Source of the DNA: Terriglobia bacterium
GTDB lineage: Bacteria > Acidobacteriota > Terriglobia > Terriglobales > Acidobacteriaceae
NCBI GenBank assembly: GCA_032252755.1
Contig: JAVUPY010000082.1
Coordinates: 1 to 52,927, forward strand
Length of the DNA stretch: 52,927 nucleotides
Direction: 5' to 3'
The position numbers and the translations under genes are program-made. The notes under the pieces are model-generated. The model saw only the letters and a program-made list of their open reading frames with translations. It did not search any database and was not told the DNA's origin. The number at the start of each line of letters is the position of its first letter. Within the stretch, counting starts at the first letter, position 1. Shown here in pieces: positions 32,942-42,039 of this stretch.

Positions 32942-33600
32942 CCTGAACTCTTAGATGCTCGTTCTTTTAAGACTACAGCTAACACGAGAGGTGCAGAATC
33001 TGCAAACAGAAGAGAGGTTTGGAGTAACGATCCCAAAAAGTGAAGGCCAGCTTGGGAGCCAGCCTTCGTCTCAGGAGGACGTCAAATGCAGTCGACGCGC
33101 CCGGAAAAGGCAGTCCCATTCGTCTTCTTGGATTGCAGACCGTGCGGGACCGCTGTTCCCCTGGTTATTCGGTCCCACCCTGAACTGCAATCTACCGGGC
33201 GTGCCGACGCAACTCTCAGGGATGCACGTACGGAGCCAAATCAGCTGCCGGCGCACGCCTATTAACGGAATAGTAAACCACGCAAATGCCGATACTTAGC
33301 GGCTACAAGAAACATGCGTAACTTTGTGGATGGTGCTCGTTTACGTCCATGATTAGCATAGAGATTCCATGCTTGGGTAAGTTCGTGCCGGGTTCAAGAC
33401 GCGCGAGACCTTCGAATAGCCGCAGTTGCAGGTGACCTACGCACAATGTACGAACGTCTCCACAAAGGCTATTGCCCGCTTACCTGTGACTTGGGTATAG
33501 TGCGGATAAGCCATTCTGGCTAGGATATTTGCGGGCGATTCCTGAACTCGGACTTGGGCCAGGAACTCTGCCGGAGACACAATGGCCTGCTCAAATTTCC
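32942..33600. other. Intergenic region with one possible small gene
   Basis: Apart from the 59-residue frame described at 33086 I find no gene, RNA motif or terminator. The bactofilin gene begins after it without an obvious ribosome site. Confidence 0.4.
33086..33265 (+). CDS. Possible 59-residue protein (low confidence)
   Basis: The ATG at 33086 is preceded by a near-consensus AGGAGG seven bases upstream. The frame runs 59 codons (MQSTRPEKAVPFVFLDCRPC to the end NQLPAHAY) before TAA. It has a CRPC motif but no signal peptide, membrane segment or recognised domain. Codon third positions are mixed, less GC-rich than in neighbours, so coding is uncertain. The strong ribosome site is the main support. 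It may be a small regulatory protein or chance. It lies in an otherwise empty region. Confidence 0.3.
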   Translation: MQSTRPEKAVPFVFLDCRPCGTAVPLVIRSHPELQSTGRADATLRDARTEPNQLPAHAY

Positions 33601-34176
33601 ATGTGGAAGCCGCGCAAGGAAGAACCAAGACCGTATACGCCACCCAGCCAGCCGCCAGCCCCGTCGGCGCCGGCTGCACCAACCACGGCCATTCCGGCCC
33701 GCCAAGTTCGACCCGTGGAGACTCCAAAGATGGAAAACTATCGCTCTGATGTGGCACATATTGGAAAATCAGTTGTAGTGAAGGGCGAGCTGTCTGGCAG
33801 CGAAGACCTCTACCTGGATGGCGAGGTGGAGGGGAGCATTGAACTGCGCAGCCATAGTCTCACCGTTGGACCGAACGGCCGGGTCCGCGCCAACGTTTAC
33901 GCTAAAGACGTGGTGGTACACGGCAAGGTAGAAGGCAACATACACGGATCTGAGCGGGTCGAGCTGCGCAAGTCGGCGGTACTGACCGGCGACATCGCGA
34001 CCCAGCGCATCGTGATAGAAGACGGCGCGTTTTTCAAAGGTTCTATCGACATCCAGAAAGCAGAAGTGAAAACCGAATCGGCAAAGGCCACCGCGGCGGC
34101 AGCCCCGGCGCCTGCGGCACAGGTGCACACTCCGGTTCCCAGCGGCGCACAGGCTTCGCTGAACGATCGCAACTAG
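33601..34176 (+). CDS. Bactofilin (polymer-forming cytoskeletal protein)
   Basis: The 191-residue protein has a proline-rich N-terminal tail (SQPPAPSAPAAPTTAIP) and then a right-handed beta-helix core of bactofilin type. Its repeats include SVVVKGELSGSEDLYLDGEV, SHSLTVGPNGRVRANVYAK, VVVHGKVEGNIHGSERVELR and AVLTGDIATQRIVIEDGAFFKGSID. A second flexible Ala/Pro tail ends it. Bactofilins polymerise without nucleotide and act in cell shape, stalk or chromosome organisation. The ATG at 33601 matches the family start MWKPRKEE; the frame is open upstream to 33529 without similarity, and no clear ribosome site is present. It is followed by a methyltransferase-like gene on the same strand. Confidence 0.92.
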   Translation: MWKPRKEEPRPYTPPSQPPAPSAPAAPTTAIPARQVRPVETPKMENYRSDVAHIGKSVVVKGELSGSEDLYLDGEVEGSIELRSHSLTVGPNGRVRANVYAKDVVVHGKVEGNIHGSERVELRKSAVLTGDIATQRIVIEDGAFFKGSIDIQKAEVKTESAKATAAAAPAPAAQVHTPVPSGAQASLNDRN

Positions 34177-34253
34177 CGCATTACCGGCGGTGCCTCCCTC
34201 GTGGCTCCGTACCGGATTCCAACGCGGCCAAGCAAGCCGCAATGTAAGGTAAC

Positions 34254-34913
34254 GTGGTCTCAGGGTTCTTCCAAAAGATGTTCGGTGGTCGCTCCGGCGA
34301 CCAGGCAGTGGCGACGGGACATGCGCAAGGGCGCATCAGCCGCCGTTCCACCGGGTTCCAGGAATTCATCCGCACGATCACAAGTCCAGAAGGTCAGCGC
34401 ATTCTCGACCTCGGCCCAACCTCACCGTCCAACATCAGTTTCATCACCGGCCTCGGCCACCGTTCTTACAATGAAGACATTCTGCTGGAATCGCACGACC
34501 CCGGTTTGCTGATCTCTGCCGACGATGGCAAGTCCAAGCGCATCGATGTCGAGCGATTCATGGCCGAGAACCTGAATCACGAGAAGGCGCTGTTCGACGC
34601 GGTCCTGCTTTGGGATGTGCCCGACTACCTCGACGAGTCGCTCGTGAAGGCGGTGATCGAGCGCATTCATAAAGTGACCAAGCCCGGCGCGGCATTACTC
34701 GGATTCTTCCATACACGCGACGCCGGTCCGGAAGCGCCTTACTATCGGTATCACATCGCCGACCGGCAGACGCTCGAACTTCAGCGCGGGCCACAGTTCC
34801 ACCTGAAGCGCGTCTTCAACAACCGACACATCGAGAATCTCTTCCACGACTATGCATCAATCAAGTTTTTCCTCGGGCGCGACAATATCCGCGAAGTTCT
34901 GGTAGTTCGCTGA
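34254..34913 (+). CDS. SAM-dependent methyltransferase-like protein
   Basis: A 219-residue protein that resembles class I methyltransferases. ILDLGPTSPSNISFITGLG is motif I in a degenerate form (the usual DxGxGxG is DLGPTSPS), and DAVLLWDVPDYLDESLVKAVIERI and KPGAALLGFFHT follow as motifs IV-V and the later strand. The degenerate glycine motif may weaken SAM binding, so it could be an inactive homologue. It begins at a GTG with AAGG upstream. It follows bactofilin in the same direction (77-base gap) and is ended by a strong hairpin, but I see no shared pathway. Confidence 0.68.
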   Translation: MVSGFFQKMFGGRSGDQAVATGHAQGRISRRSTGFQEFIRTITSPEGQRILDLGPTSPSNISFITGLGHRSYNEDILLESHDPGLLISADDGKSKRIDVERFMAENLNHEKALFDAVLLWDVPDYLDESLVKAVIERIHKVTKPGAALLGFFHTRDAGPEAPYYRYHIADRQTLELQRGPQFHLKRVFNNRHIENLFHDYASIKFFLGRDNIREVLVVR

Positions 34914-34938
34914 CAACCTGCAAACAGAAATGGAAAAA

Positions 34939-34966
34939 GGCCCTATCAAGCGATAGGGCCTGTGTT
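34939..34966. terminator. Bidirectional terminator
   Basis: GGCCCTATC (34939-34947) pairs with GATAGGGCC (34952-34960) across a 4-base loop. The T-poor right flank (TGTGTTTC) and the A-rich left flank fit termination in both directions between two convergent genes. Confidence 0.82.
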
Positions 34967-34980
34967 TCCCGGTACTTAGT

Positions 34981-35550
34981 TTACTGCTGGCTGCTGCCCG
35001 GCTTGTTGATGTTGGTTGAGCACTTGTCGGCAATTTTGTCGATCTTCGTGACAGCGATGGACGGCCCGCCAGCTGCACCGGCCGCAGAACCAGCGGCACC
35101 CGCCGACGTCGTATCCGACGCGCCAGCCGCGCCGGTGTTGTTCATAGCTCCGGTCACACGAACTTCTTCGCCGATGTGCTGGTTCAGCTTGGAAGTATCC
35201 GCGCCCGCAGGAATATCGAGCCGGTAGCTGACGCCGGATTTGTCGATGATGTTGAAGTTCCCAGCCGATCCGCCAAGGCAACCCTCAACCGTGCTGCCGG
35301 CCGCGGAAGGAGAGGTCTCCTGTCCCGTTTGTCCGGTCTGTGCCCCCGGGACGCCGGGCTGTTGGCCAACTTCGCCGGGCATTCCGGGTTGCTGCTGTCC
35401 TGGCTGTCCGGTCATTCCGGGCTGCGAGCCAGGAGTAGATGGATTCTGTGCCCCTGGGTTTTCAGTCATCGGTGGAGAGGTTGGATTCTGCGCTACGGCC
35501 CAGCCTGCCGAGATCAGCAAAATCAGAGTGAAGAACAAGAGTTTTCGCAT
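34981..35550 (-). CDS. Exported low-complexity protein with C-terminal OB-like domain
   Basis: A 189-residue secreted protein: signal peptide (MRKLLFFTLILLISAGWAVA), a Pro/Gly/Gln-rich linker (residues 22-75), and a small beta-rich domain (TVEGCLGGSAGNFNIIDKSG, then YRLDIPAG and HIGEEVRVTGAM). A Gly/Ala linker follows and the end is KCSTNINKPGSSQQ. The domain resembles short OB-fold exported proteins found in Acidobacteriota, and two cysteines could form a disulfide. I recognise no enzyme motif. A GGAGGAAG ribosome site lies eight bases before the ATG at 35550. The two linkers are compositionally very different from the flanking genes. Function unknown. Confidence 0.75.
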   Translation of the reverse strand: MRKLLFFTLILLISAGWAVAQNPTSPPMTENPGAQNPSTPGSQPGMTGQPGQQQPGMPGEVGQQPGVPGAQTGQTGQETSPSAAGSTVEGCLGGSAGNFNIIDKSGVSYRLDIPAGADTSKLNQHIGEEVRVTGAMNNTGAAGASDTTSAGAAGSAAGAAGGPSIAVTKIDKIADKCSTNINKPGSSQQ

Positions 35551-35752
35551 GAGCGTGCTTCCTCCAAAACAAAGTTGACCGTGGCGCAACTTCGATTGTT
35601 GATTAGAAGTCACCCGTCAGGGCAGGTTGCCCGAATGTGCATCTCACCGAAGCCTCTCTGTGCCTGCCGCCCTGTCCTGAGCAGCCGGATGCATACCGTT
35701 TGAACTTCGGCGTATGATGAGCATCCGCATTCCAAGTTGCTGGAGGCAGCCG

Positions 35753-36145
35753 ATGCCAGGTACCGACCCGTTGTTCGCACCAATGCAGGGGACCGAGCGC
35801 AAAAATCTAGGGCACGTTCAGATGGACGTCGCGCGTGTGGGTGGCGGACGCGTTAAGCGCGTCATCTACCCGGCAGGATTCCACTGGGCGAAAGACATGA
35901 AGCCCGTCTCGGGCACCGAACGCTGCATGCACGCTCACGTTGGCTTTCTCGCTCATGGTCACGTGCAAATCGAGTTTGAAGATGGCTGTAAACGCGATTT
36001 CGTCGCGCCGCAAATCGTCTCTATCGAGCCAGGCCACGACGGCCGGGTAATCGGCAACGAACCCGCCGTCCTCATCGAGTTCGATTTTGAAGGCAATACG
36101 GTGAAGCACCTCGGAATGCCGAATGGACATAAACACGAAAATTGA
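35753..36145 (+). CDS. Cupin-like protein
   Basis: The 130-residue protein has a short beta-barrel pattern of the cupin type: GRVKRVIYPAGFHWAKDMKPV, then CMHAHVGFLAHGHVQIEFEDG, and VAPQIVSIEPGHDGRVIGNE. The histidines H74, H76 and H83 (approximate numbering) could form a metal site, but the first cupin motif is not canonical (usual G.HxH.....E). GGAGG lies six bases before the ATG at 35753; an upstream in-frame ATG at 35714 has none. A GHKHEN tail ends the protein. Substrate unknown. Confidence 0.72.
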   Translation: MPGTDPLFAPMQGTERKNLGHVQMDVARVGGGRVKRVIYPAGFHWAKDMKPVSGTERCMHAHVGFLAHGHVQIEFEDGCKRDFVAPQIVSIEPGHDGRVIGNEPAVLIEFDFEGNTVKHLGMPNGHKHEN

Positions 36146-36157
36146 AGGGGAAAGGTA

Positions 36158-36198
36158 CAAGACACAAGGTTCAAGAAGTTCTCGTACCTTGTGCCTTG
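36158..36198. repeat. Intergenic inverted repeat of ACAAGG words
   Basis: CAAGACACAAGGT (36158-36170) pairs with ACCTTGTGCCTTG (36186-36198) at 12 of 13 positions over a 15-base loop. It follows the cupin gene and may terminate it. The words resemble those in the other intergenic repeats of this window. Confidence 0.7.
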
Positions 36199-36275
36199 TT
36201 CGTGTGCCTGCTGGGGTTCCTCTCTGCTAGCCCTTCTCGGCCCCAACCATTTATACTGACCTGTTCGCTACGCCT

Positions 36276-36743
36276 ATGGGAATCGTCAAGAACATTGCCG
36301 CCATTGCAAAAGGCATGAGCATCACCTTCCGGGAGATGTTTAAGCCGACCATCGTAGAAAACTACCCGGACGGGCCAGGTCCCTTGAGGGGCGCGGTTTT
36401 CCAGGAGCGCTTCCGCGGACTGCACGTTTTGCAGCGCGATGAAGATGGTCTCGAGAAATGCGTGGCCTGTTTTCTGTGCGCGGCAGCTTGCCCCTCGAAC
36501 TGCATTTATATTGAGGCGGCGGAAAACACGGCAGAGAATCGCGTTTCGGGCGCCGAGCGCTACGCCAGGGTCTACAACATCGATTACAACCGCTGCATCT
36601 TCTGCGGCTATTGCGTTGAGGCCTGCCCCACTGACGCCATCACCCATGGCCACGGCTTTGAACTCGCCACGCTGAACGCCACGAACCTGGTGATGCGCAA
36701 GGAAGACATGCTGCTGCCGGTCGCGGCGCTGACGGCGAAATAG
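36276..36743 (+). CDS. nuoI: NADH-quinone oxidoreductase subunit I (8Fe-8S ferredoxin-like)
   Basis: A 155-residue iron-sulfur subunit of complex I. It has an N-terminal amphipathic segment (IAAIAKGMSITFREMFKPT), a VQER-like loop FQERFRGLHVLQR, and two [4Fe-4S] clusters from CVACFLCAAACPSNC and CIFCGYCVEACPTDA. In the complex it carries electrons to quinone through clusters N6a/N6b. Here it stands alone: metH lies downstream and a cupin gene upstream, and no other nuo gene is near. Stand-alone nuoI copies are often paralogues of the operon copy. No good ribosome site precedes the ATG. Confidence 0.93.
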   Translation: MGIVKNIAAIAKGMSITFREMFKPTIVENYPDGPGPLRGAVFQERFRGLHVLQRDEDGLEKCVACFLCAAACPSNCIYIEAAENTAENRVSGAERYARVYNIDYNRCIFCGYCVEACPTDAITHGHGFELATLNATNLVMRKEDMLLPVAALTAK

Positions 36744-36909
36744 TCAGGGCAACGCCCGGTGTCCCGCATGGCGAAGATGCGGTGCATTATGGTTTCCACT
36801 TCCAGCCCATAGCGCTGCGCCCATTCTCCGCAAGCTCCCCAACCATATATCCTTGATTGTTGGCAGCTTTTCTCCGTTTGACCAACGGCTGCTGAGGTCA
36901 GGAGCTATT

Positions 36910-39900
36910 TTGGCGGATTTTCTTTCAGAACTGAAGCGGCGCGTGCTCGTGTATGACGGCGCGATGGGCACCAACGTGCAAAAGCACAACCTCACCCTGG
37001 AGGATTTCTGGGGCAAGGAGGGGTGCAACGAGTTGCTTGTGCTGTCGCGGCCGGATGTCATCCGCTCGGTGCACGCTTCGTTTCTTGAGGCCGGCTGCGA
37101 TGTAATCGAGACCGACAGCTTCGGCTCCACCAGCATCGTGCTGGCCGAGTATGACCTGCAGGACCGCACCCGCGAACTGAATCTGGCCGCGGCGCGTCTT
37201 GCCCGTGCCGTCGCTGACGAGTACTCGACGCCCGAGAAGCCGCGTTTTGTGGCCGGCTCCATGGGACCCACCACCAAGCTGCCTTCGCTGGGCCACATCG
37301 GCTATGACGAAATGGCCGCCGCATATCGCGAACAGGCTGAATCCCTGATTGAGGGCGGCGTGGACGTGCTGCTGATCGAGACATGCCAGGACCTTCTGCA
37401 GGCCAAGATCGCGATGGCCGCCTGCCAGGATGCGATGCGCGACGCTCGTGAGGGCAGGATTCCCGGCACCGGGCGCAACATTGCACTGCAGGTGCAGATC
37501 ACGCTCGAAGCCACCGGAACCATGCTGCTCGGGTCTGAAATCGGCGCCGCGCTCGCCGTGCTTGAGACCTTTCAGCCTGACGTCATCGGCCTCAACTGCG
37601 CCACCGGCCCGGCGGAGATGAACGACGCGGTTCGCTTCCTCTGCCAGAACGCGACCGTGCCCATCAGCGTGCTGCCCAACGCGGGCCTGCCGCAGAACGA
37701 AGGCGGCCACGCGGTCTACAAGCTCACACCGGCGGAGCTGGCCGCATTCCATCGACGCTTCGTCTCAGAATATGGTGTGCAAGTGGTGGGCGGCTGCTGC
37801 GGCACAACGCCAGAGCATCTGCATGCCGTCGTTGAGGCGCTCAAGGGCGTCGCACCGGCACCGCGTTCCGTCAAGCCGCAATCGACCGCGGCCAGCGCCT
37901 TCAGCGTGGTGCCGCTTGAGGTTGACGGCCAACCTGTCATCATCGCAGAGGAGATGAACACCACCACGCGCCTTGAGCACTTTCGCAACATGGTGCGCGC
38001 GGGCGACTACGACGGCATTCTCGCCATGGCCAAACGGCTGGTGGTCGAGGGCTCGCAGATGCTCGACCTCTGCTGTGCCATCGTGGGCGAGGATGAGCAG
38101 GCCTACATGAATGCGGTGCTGGAAAAAATCGCCACGCGCGTGCCCGCACCCATCCTCGTGGACTCAACCGAGGCCAATGTCATTGAGGAAGCGCTCAAGC
38201 GCATTCCCGGCAAGCCCATCATCAACTCCATCAATCTTGAAGACGGCGAAAAGCGTACCAGCCTCGTGCTGCCCATGGCGCGCCGCTACGGGGCTGCGGT
38301 CATCGCTCTCACCATCGACGAGCAGGGCATGGCGCTGACCGCTGATCGCAAGGTCGCTATCGCGCATCGCATCCATGACCTGGCGGTAGACAAGTACGGC
38401 CTGCGCGCAGAGGATCTGATTTTCGATCCGCTCACGCTGCCCATCTCCACCGGGCAGGAAGACTATCGTTCGGCAGCCATTGAAACGCTGGAGGCAGTGC
38501 GGCGCATCAAGCAGGAATTGCCGCGCTGCAAGACGGTGCTCGGCGTCTCCAACATTTCATTCGGGCTGAATGCCTACGCGCGCCGTGTGCTCAACAGCGT
38601 GTTCCTCAAGGAAGCAGTGGACCGCGGCCTGGATGCGGCCATTGTCAACTATTCGAAGATTTACCCGCTCTACAAGATTCCTGAAGCTGAAGTAGATCTG
38701 GCGCGCAAGCTCATCTTCCAGGACCGCACGGGCGGCGATCCGCTGCAGACCTACATGGCCCACTTCACCAGCATTGGCAAAGGCGCCGTGCAGGAAGAAG
38801 AACTCGCGGTCGAAAATCTCAGCATCGAAGAGAAGCTCAAGCAACTCATCATCCGTGGTGAGCGCAGCATCGGCCTGGGAGACGCGAAGCAGTCACTCGA
38901 AGAAGCATTGGAGTCCGCACTCACAACCTATACACCGCTCGACCTCATCAATACCGTTCTGCTCGACGGCATGAAGACCGTCGGCGAGCTCTTTGGTGCG
39001 CGGAAAATGCAGCTGCCCTCCGTGCTCGATTCGGCCGCGGTCATGAAGGCCGCTGTGGCCTACCTTGAACCGAAGATGGAGAAGTCCGACAGCGGCGGCA
39101 AAGGGATGATGGTGCTGGCGACAGTGAAGGGCGACGTGCACGACATCGGCAAGAACCTCGTGGATATCATCCTCTCCAATAACGGTTATCGCGTAGTGAA
39201 CCTGGGCATCAAGCAGCCGTCGGACGCCATCATCGCTGCCGCACGCGAGGCCCGAGCTGATGCCATCGGGCTCAGCGGCCTGCTGGTCAAGTCAACGCTT
39301 GAAATGAAGTACGTGTTGCAGGATCTCGAACGGCTTGGCATGACGATTCCTGTCATCTGCGGCGGTGCTGCGCTCACCCGCAAATATGTTGAAGATGATC
39401 TGCGCAAGGAATACGCAGGCCCTGTGTTTTATGCCGAAGACGCCTTTGCCGGCTTGCACGTGATGACGGACCTGACCTCCGACGATTCCGCGGTGCGGGA
39501 GAGCAGGGAAGAGGAAGGCAAGACGGTGAAGGTCTTCAGCAAGTCCAATGCGGCCACGCCGGAAATGACCCTGGTCGAGTTGACCACAGAAGGCCGTTCG
39601 CCTGTCGTGGAACGGGTTTCCGCAGTGCCCGCGCCAGCTTTCTGGGGACCGCGTGTCTTCAAGAACTACAAGCTAAGCGATGTCTTTTCCTATCTCAATG
39701 AGACGGCGCTCTTCAAGAATCAGTGGCAGCTCAAGACCGCCGCGCAAAGTGACTATCTCCGCATGGTCGAAGAAAAGTACCGTCCCATCCTCTTCGACCT
39801 GGAAAAGGAAGTGGAGGCCGCAGGCTGGTTTGAGCCGAAGGCGATCATCGGCTTCTATCCCTGCGCGAGCCAGGGCAACGACCTTGTTGTTTTCGATCCG

Positions 39901-40416
39901 GAGGACTCCGCGCGCGAGCTGGAGCGCATCACGTTCCCGCGCCAGGCGCAGGGCCGCAGGCTTTCAATTGCCGACTTCTTTGAGCCGGTCAGCGCAGCGC
40001 AGCGCGACGTGGTGGGTTTCTCCATTGTGACCATCGGCGACGAAGCCAGCCGGCAGACGCAAAAGCTCTTCGATGCAGGCGACTTCACCAAGTATCTCTT
40101 CCTGCACGGTCTCTCCGTTGAGACGGCCGAAGGGCTCGCCGAGTTGGCGCACAAACAGGCGCGCGAGTTCCTCTGCATCGCGGGCGAAGACGCGCCCCGC
40201 GTCACCGATCTCTTCCATCAGAAATATCGCGGCTCGCGCTACTCCTTTGGCTATCCCGCGTGCCCCAACCTGGAGGATCAGACCAAGATTTTCCGATTGC
40301 TCAAGCCGGAAGAGAACATCGGAGTGCGGCTCACCGAGGGCTTCCACTTGGAGCCGGAGCAGAGCACCAACTGCATTGTGGTACATCATCCGCAGGCCAA
40401 ATATTTCGTGGTTTGA
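36910..40416 (+). CDS. metH: Cobalamin-dependent methionine synthase
   Basis: A full-length MetH of 1168 residues with all four modules. The homocysteine module (1-310) contains the zinc cysteines of GLNCATGP and GGCCGTTP. The methyltetrahydrofolate-binding barrel (about 330-590) has EEMNTTTRLEHFR and INSINLEDGEK. The cobalamin module (about 620-860) has the lower-ligand motif DVHDIGKN with the histidine at about 744. The reactivation domain (890-1168) has RGSRYSFGYPACP. I chose the TTG at 36910 because AGGAG lies five bases upstream and the family start is ADFLSELKRRVLVYDGAMGTN; the frame is open upstream to 36853. It transfers a methyl group from methyl-THF to homocysteine. No cobalamin riboswitch was seen upstream. 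Confidence 0.97.
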   Translation: MADFLSELKRRVLVYDGAMGTNVQKHNLTLEDFWGKEGCNELLVLSRPDVIRSVHASFLEAGCDVIETDSFGSTSIVLAEYDLQDRTRELNLAAARLARAVADEYSTPEKPRFVAGSMGPTTKLPSLGHIGYDEMAAAYREQAESLIEGGVDVLLIETCQDLLQAKIAMAACQDAMRDAREGRIPGTGRNIALQVQITLEATGTMLLGSEIGAALAVLETFQPDVIGLNCATGPAEMNDAVRFLCQNATVPISVLPNAGLPQNEGGHAVYKLTPAELAAFHRRFVSEYGVQVVGGCCGTTPEHLHAVVEALKGVAPAPRSVKPQSTAASAFSVVPLEVDGQPVIIAEEMNTTTRLEHFRNMVRAGDYDGILAMAKRLVVEGSQMLDLCCAIVGEDEQAYMNAVLEKIATRVPAPILVDSTEANVIEEALKRIPGKPIINSINLEDGEKRTSLVLPMARRYGAAVIALTIDEQGMALTADRKVAIAHRIHDLAVDKYGLRAEDLIFDPLTLPISTGQEDYRSAAIETLEAVRRIKQELPRCKTVLGVSNISFGLNAYARRVLNSVFLKEAVDRGLDAAIVNYSKIYPLYKIPEAEVDLARKLIFQDRTGGDPLQTYMAHFTSIGKGAVQEEELAVENLSIEEKLKQLIIRGERSIGLGDAKQSLEEALESALTTYTPLDLINTVLLDGMKTVGELFGARKMQLPSVLDSAAVMKAAVAYLEPKMEKSDSGGKGMMVLATVKGDVHDIGKNLVDIILSNNGYRVVNLGIKQPSDAIIAAAREARADAIGLSGLLVKSTLEMKYVLQDLERLGMTIPVICGGAALTRKYVEDDLRKEYAGPVFYAEDAFAGLHVMTDLTSDDSAVRESREEEGKTVKVFSKSNAATPEMTLVELTTEGRSPVVERVSAVPAPAFWGPRVFKNYKLSDVFSYLNETALFKNQWQLKTAAQSDYLRMVEEKYRPILFDLEKEVEAAGWFEPKAIIGFYPCASQGNDLVVFDPEDSARELERITFPRQAQGRRLSIADFFEPVSAAQRDVVGFSIVTIGDEASRQTQKLFDAGDFTKYLFLHGLSVETAEGLAELAHKQAREFLCIAGEDAPRVTDLFHQKYRGSRYSFGYPACPNLEDQTKIFRLLKPEENIGVRLTEGFHLEPEQSTNCIVVHHPQAKYFVV

Positions 40417-40507
40417 CTCCATGAAATGTCGAGTGCGTAGATCGGTGACGGCCGGTGGAGCAGATGGCCTTTCGGTATGAATTTGACCTGTTTGTCTGGA
40501 GGTTACG

Positions 40508-41614
40508 TTGAAGATCGCGGTGGCCGTTTTGTCGAGTGCTTTGTTCTGTGGATGTGGCGGCGTTACTGCGGTGAATGCTGCGCCTGCTCCGCAGGAGGCA
40601 GTGCCAATCATCTCTGCTGCGCCTTCGCAGAACGGCGCTGTAATAGTGAGCCTTGCCACCAGCACCACAAACGCCACCGTCTATTACACCGTGGACGGCA
40701 GTGCACCCACAACCTCCTCGCAAATCTACCATGCGCCGTTTCTGGTTGTGTCGAACCTGACGGTCAAAGCCATCGCCGTTGCTTCAGGCAGTACGAGCAA
40801 CGTTGCCAGCCAGAGCTTTGCGCTAAACATCCCGCCGGGCACGTTGGTATGGAGCGACGAGTTTTCCAATTCCACCGGGGACCCCGCTCAGCCGAATCCC
40901 CAGGTGTGGACCTACGACACGGGCAACCGCCGCTTCGGCAATCATGAACTGGAAAACTACTGTGCGTGGGGTTCAGACACGGCGCCGTGTTTCACCGCGA
41001 GCCCCAGCACCTACGTGGGTGCGGACGGCTCTCTGCACATCGTGGCTCAACGCACGGCGAGCGGTGTGTACACCTCAGCACGCCTTAAGACGCAGGGCCT
41101 GTTCAGCTTCCAGTACGGGCGTTTTGAAATTCGCGCGCGTGTGTCGGAGGCGCAGGGCTTCTGGCCCGCGGGTTGGCTGATGGGCAACAACGTCAGCACT
41201 GTCGGCTGGCCGGCCTGCGGCGAACAGGACGTGCTGGAGCGCGTGAATGCGGCCAAGACGCCGGACTGGAATGAAGGATCCGTCCACGGAATTGGCTTTA
41301 CGGGCGACAATGGGCTGGGCACTGTCTTCAACTTCCCCAGCGGTCAAACCGCTGCTGACTGGCACACCTATGGCATGATCTGGTCCAAGGGCAAGGTGGC
41401 GTATTACGTCGATGACCCCACTCATCCATACGTGACTTACACGACATCGGACATGAAGAGTCTGCCGGGCGCGGTGTGGCCCTTTGACGCAGGGCAAAGC
41501 AACTTCATCCTACTCAACCTGGCCATCGGCGGTGATTGGCCCGGCGCGCCAAACGCTTCTACTCCGTTCCCCGCGGAGATGCTGGTGGACTACGTGCGGG
41601 TGTACACGAACTAA
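40508..41614 (+). CDS. Secreted glycoside hydrolase family 16 beta-glucanase
   Basis: A 368-residue exported enzyme with a signal peptide ending near a cysteine (ALFCGCGG, lipoprotein-like). A chitobiase/CHB_HEX-type Ig-like domain follows (VYYTVDGSAPTTSSQIYHAP), then a GH16 jelly roll. The catalytic motif E-x-D-x-x-E is present as EQDVLE with E239, D241 and E244, and RFEIRARVSEAQGFWPAGWL is the usual GH16 strand. It would cleave beta-1,3 or beta-1,3-1,4 glucans in cell walls of plants or fungi. It starts at a TTG with GGAGG five bases upstream, 91 bases after metH; its role has no link to metH. Confidence 0.92.
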   Translation: MKIAVAVLSSALFCGCGGVTAVNAAPAPQEAVPIISAAPSQNGAVIVSLATSTTNATVYYTVDGSAPTTSSQIYHAPFLVVSNLTVKAIAVASGSTSNVASQSFALNIPPGTLVWSDEFSNSTGDPAQPNPQVWTYDTGNRRFGNHELENYCAWGSDTAPCFTASPSTYVGADGSLHIVAQRTASGVYTSARLKTQGLFSFQYGRFEIRARVSEAQGFWPAGWLMGNNVSTVGWPACGEQDVLERVNAAKTPDWNEGSVHGIGFTGDNGLGTVFNFPSGQTAADWHTYGMIWSKGKVAYYVDDPTHPYVTYTTSDMKSLPGAVWPFDAGQSNFILLNLAIGGDWPGAPNASTPFPAEMLVDYVRVYTN

Positions 41615-41948
<334 letters not shown>

Positions 41949-42039
41949 CGGCTACCTTAGGAATCAGTAACTTACCTCCTTGGTGTCCAGTTTGGTGTCC
42001 ACTCTGATAGACTATTGACCTCGGAGGAGGACGTTTCAC

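Noticed and set aside
36744-36909. A cobalamin riboswitch before metH
   Set aside because: I looked for the conserved B12-box and found none; the gap is only 166 bases with no matching fold seen.
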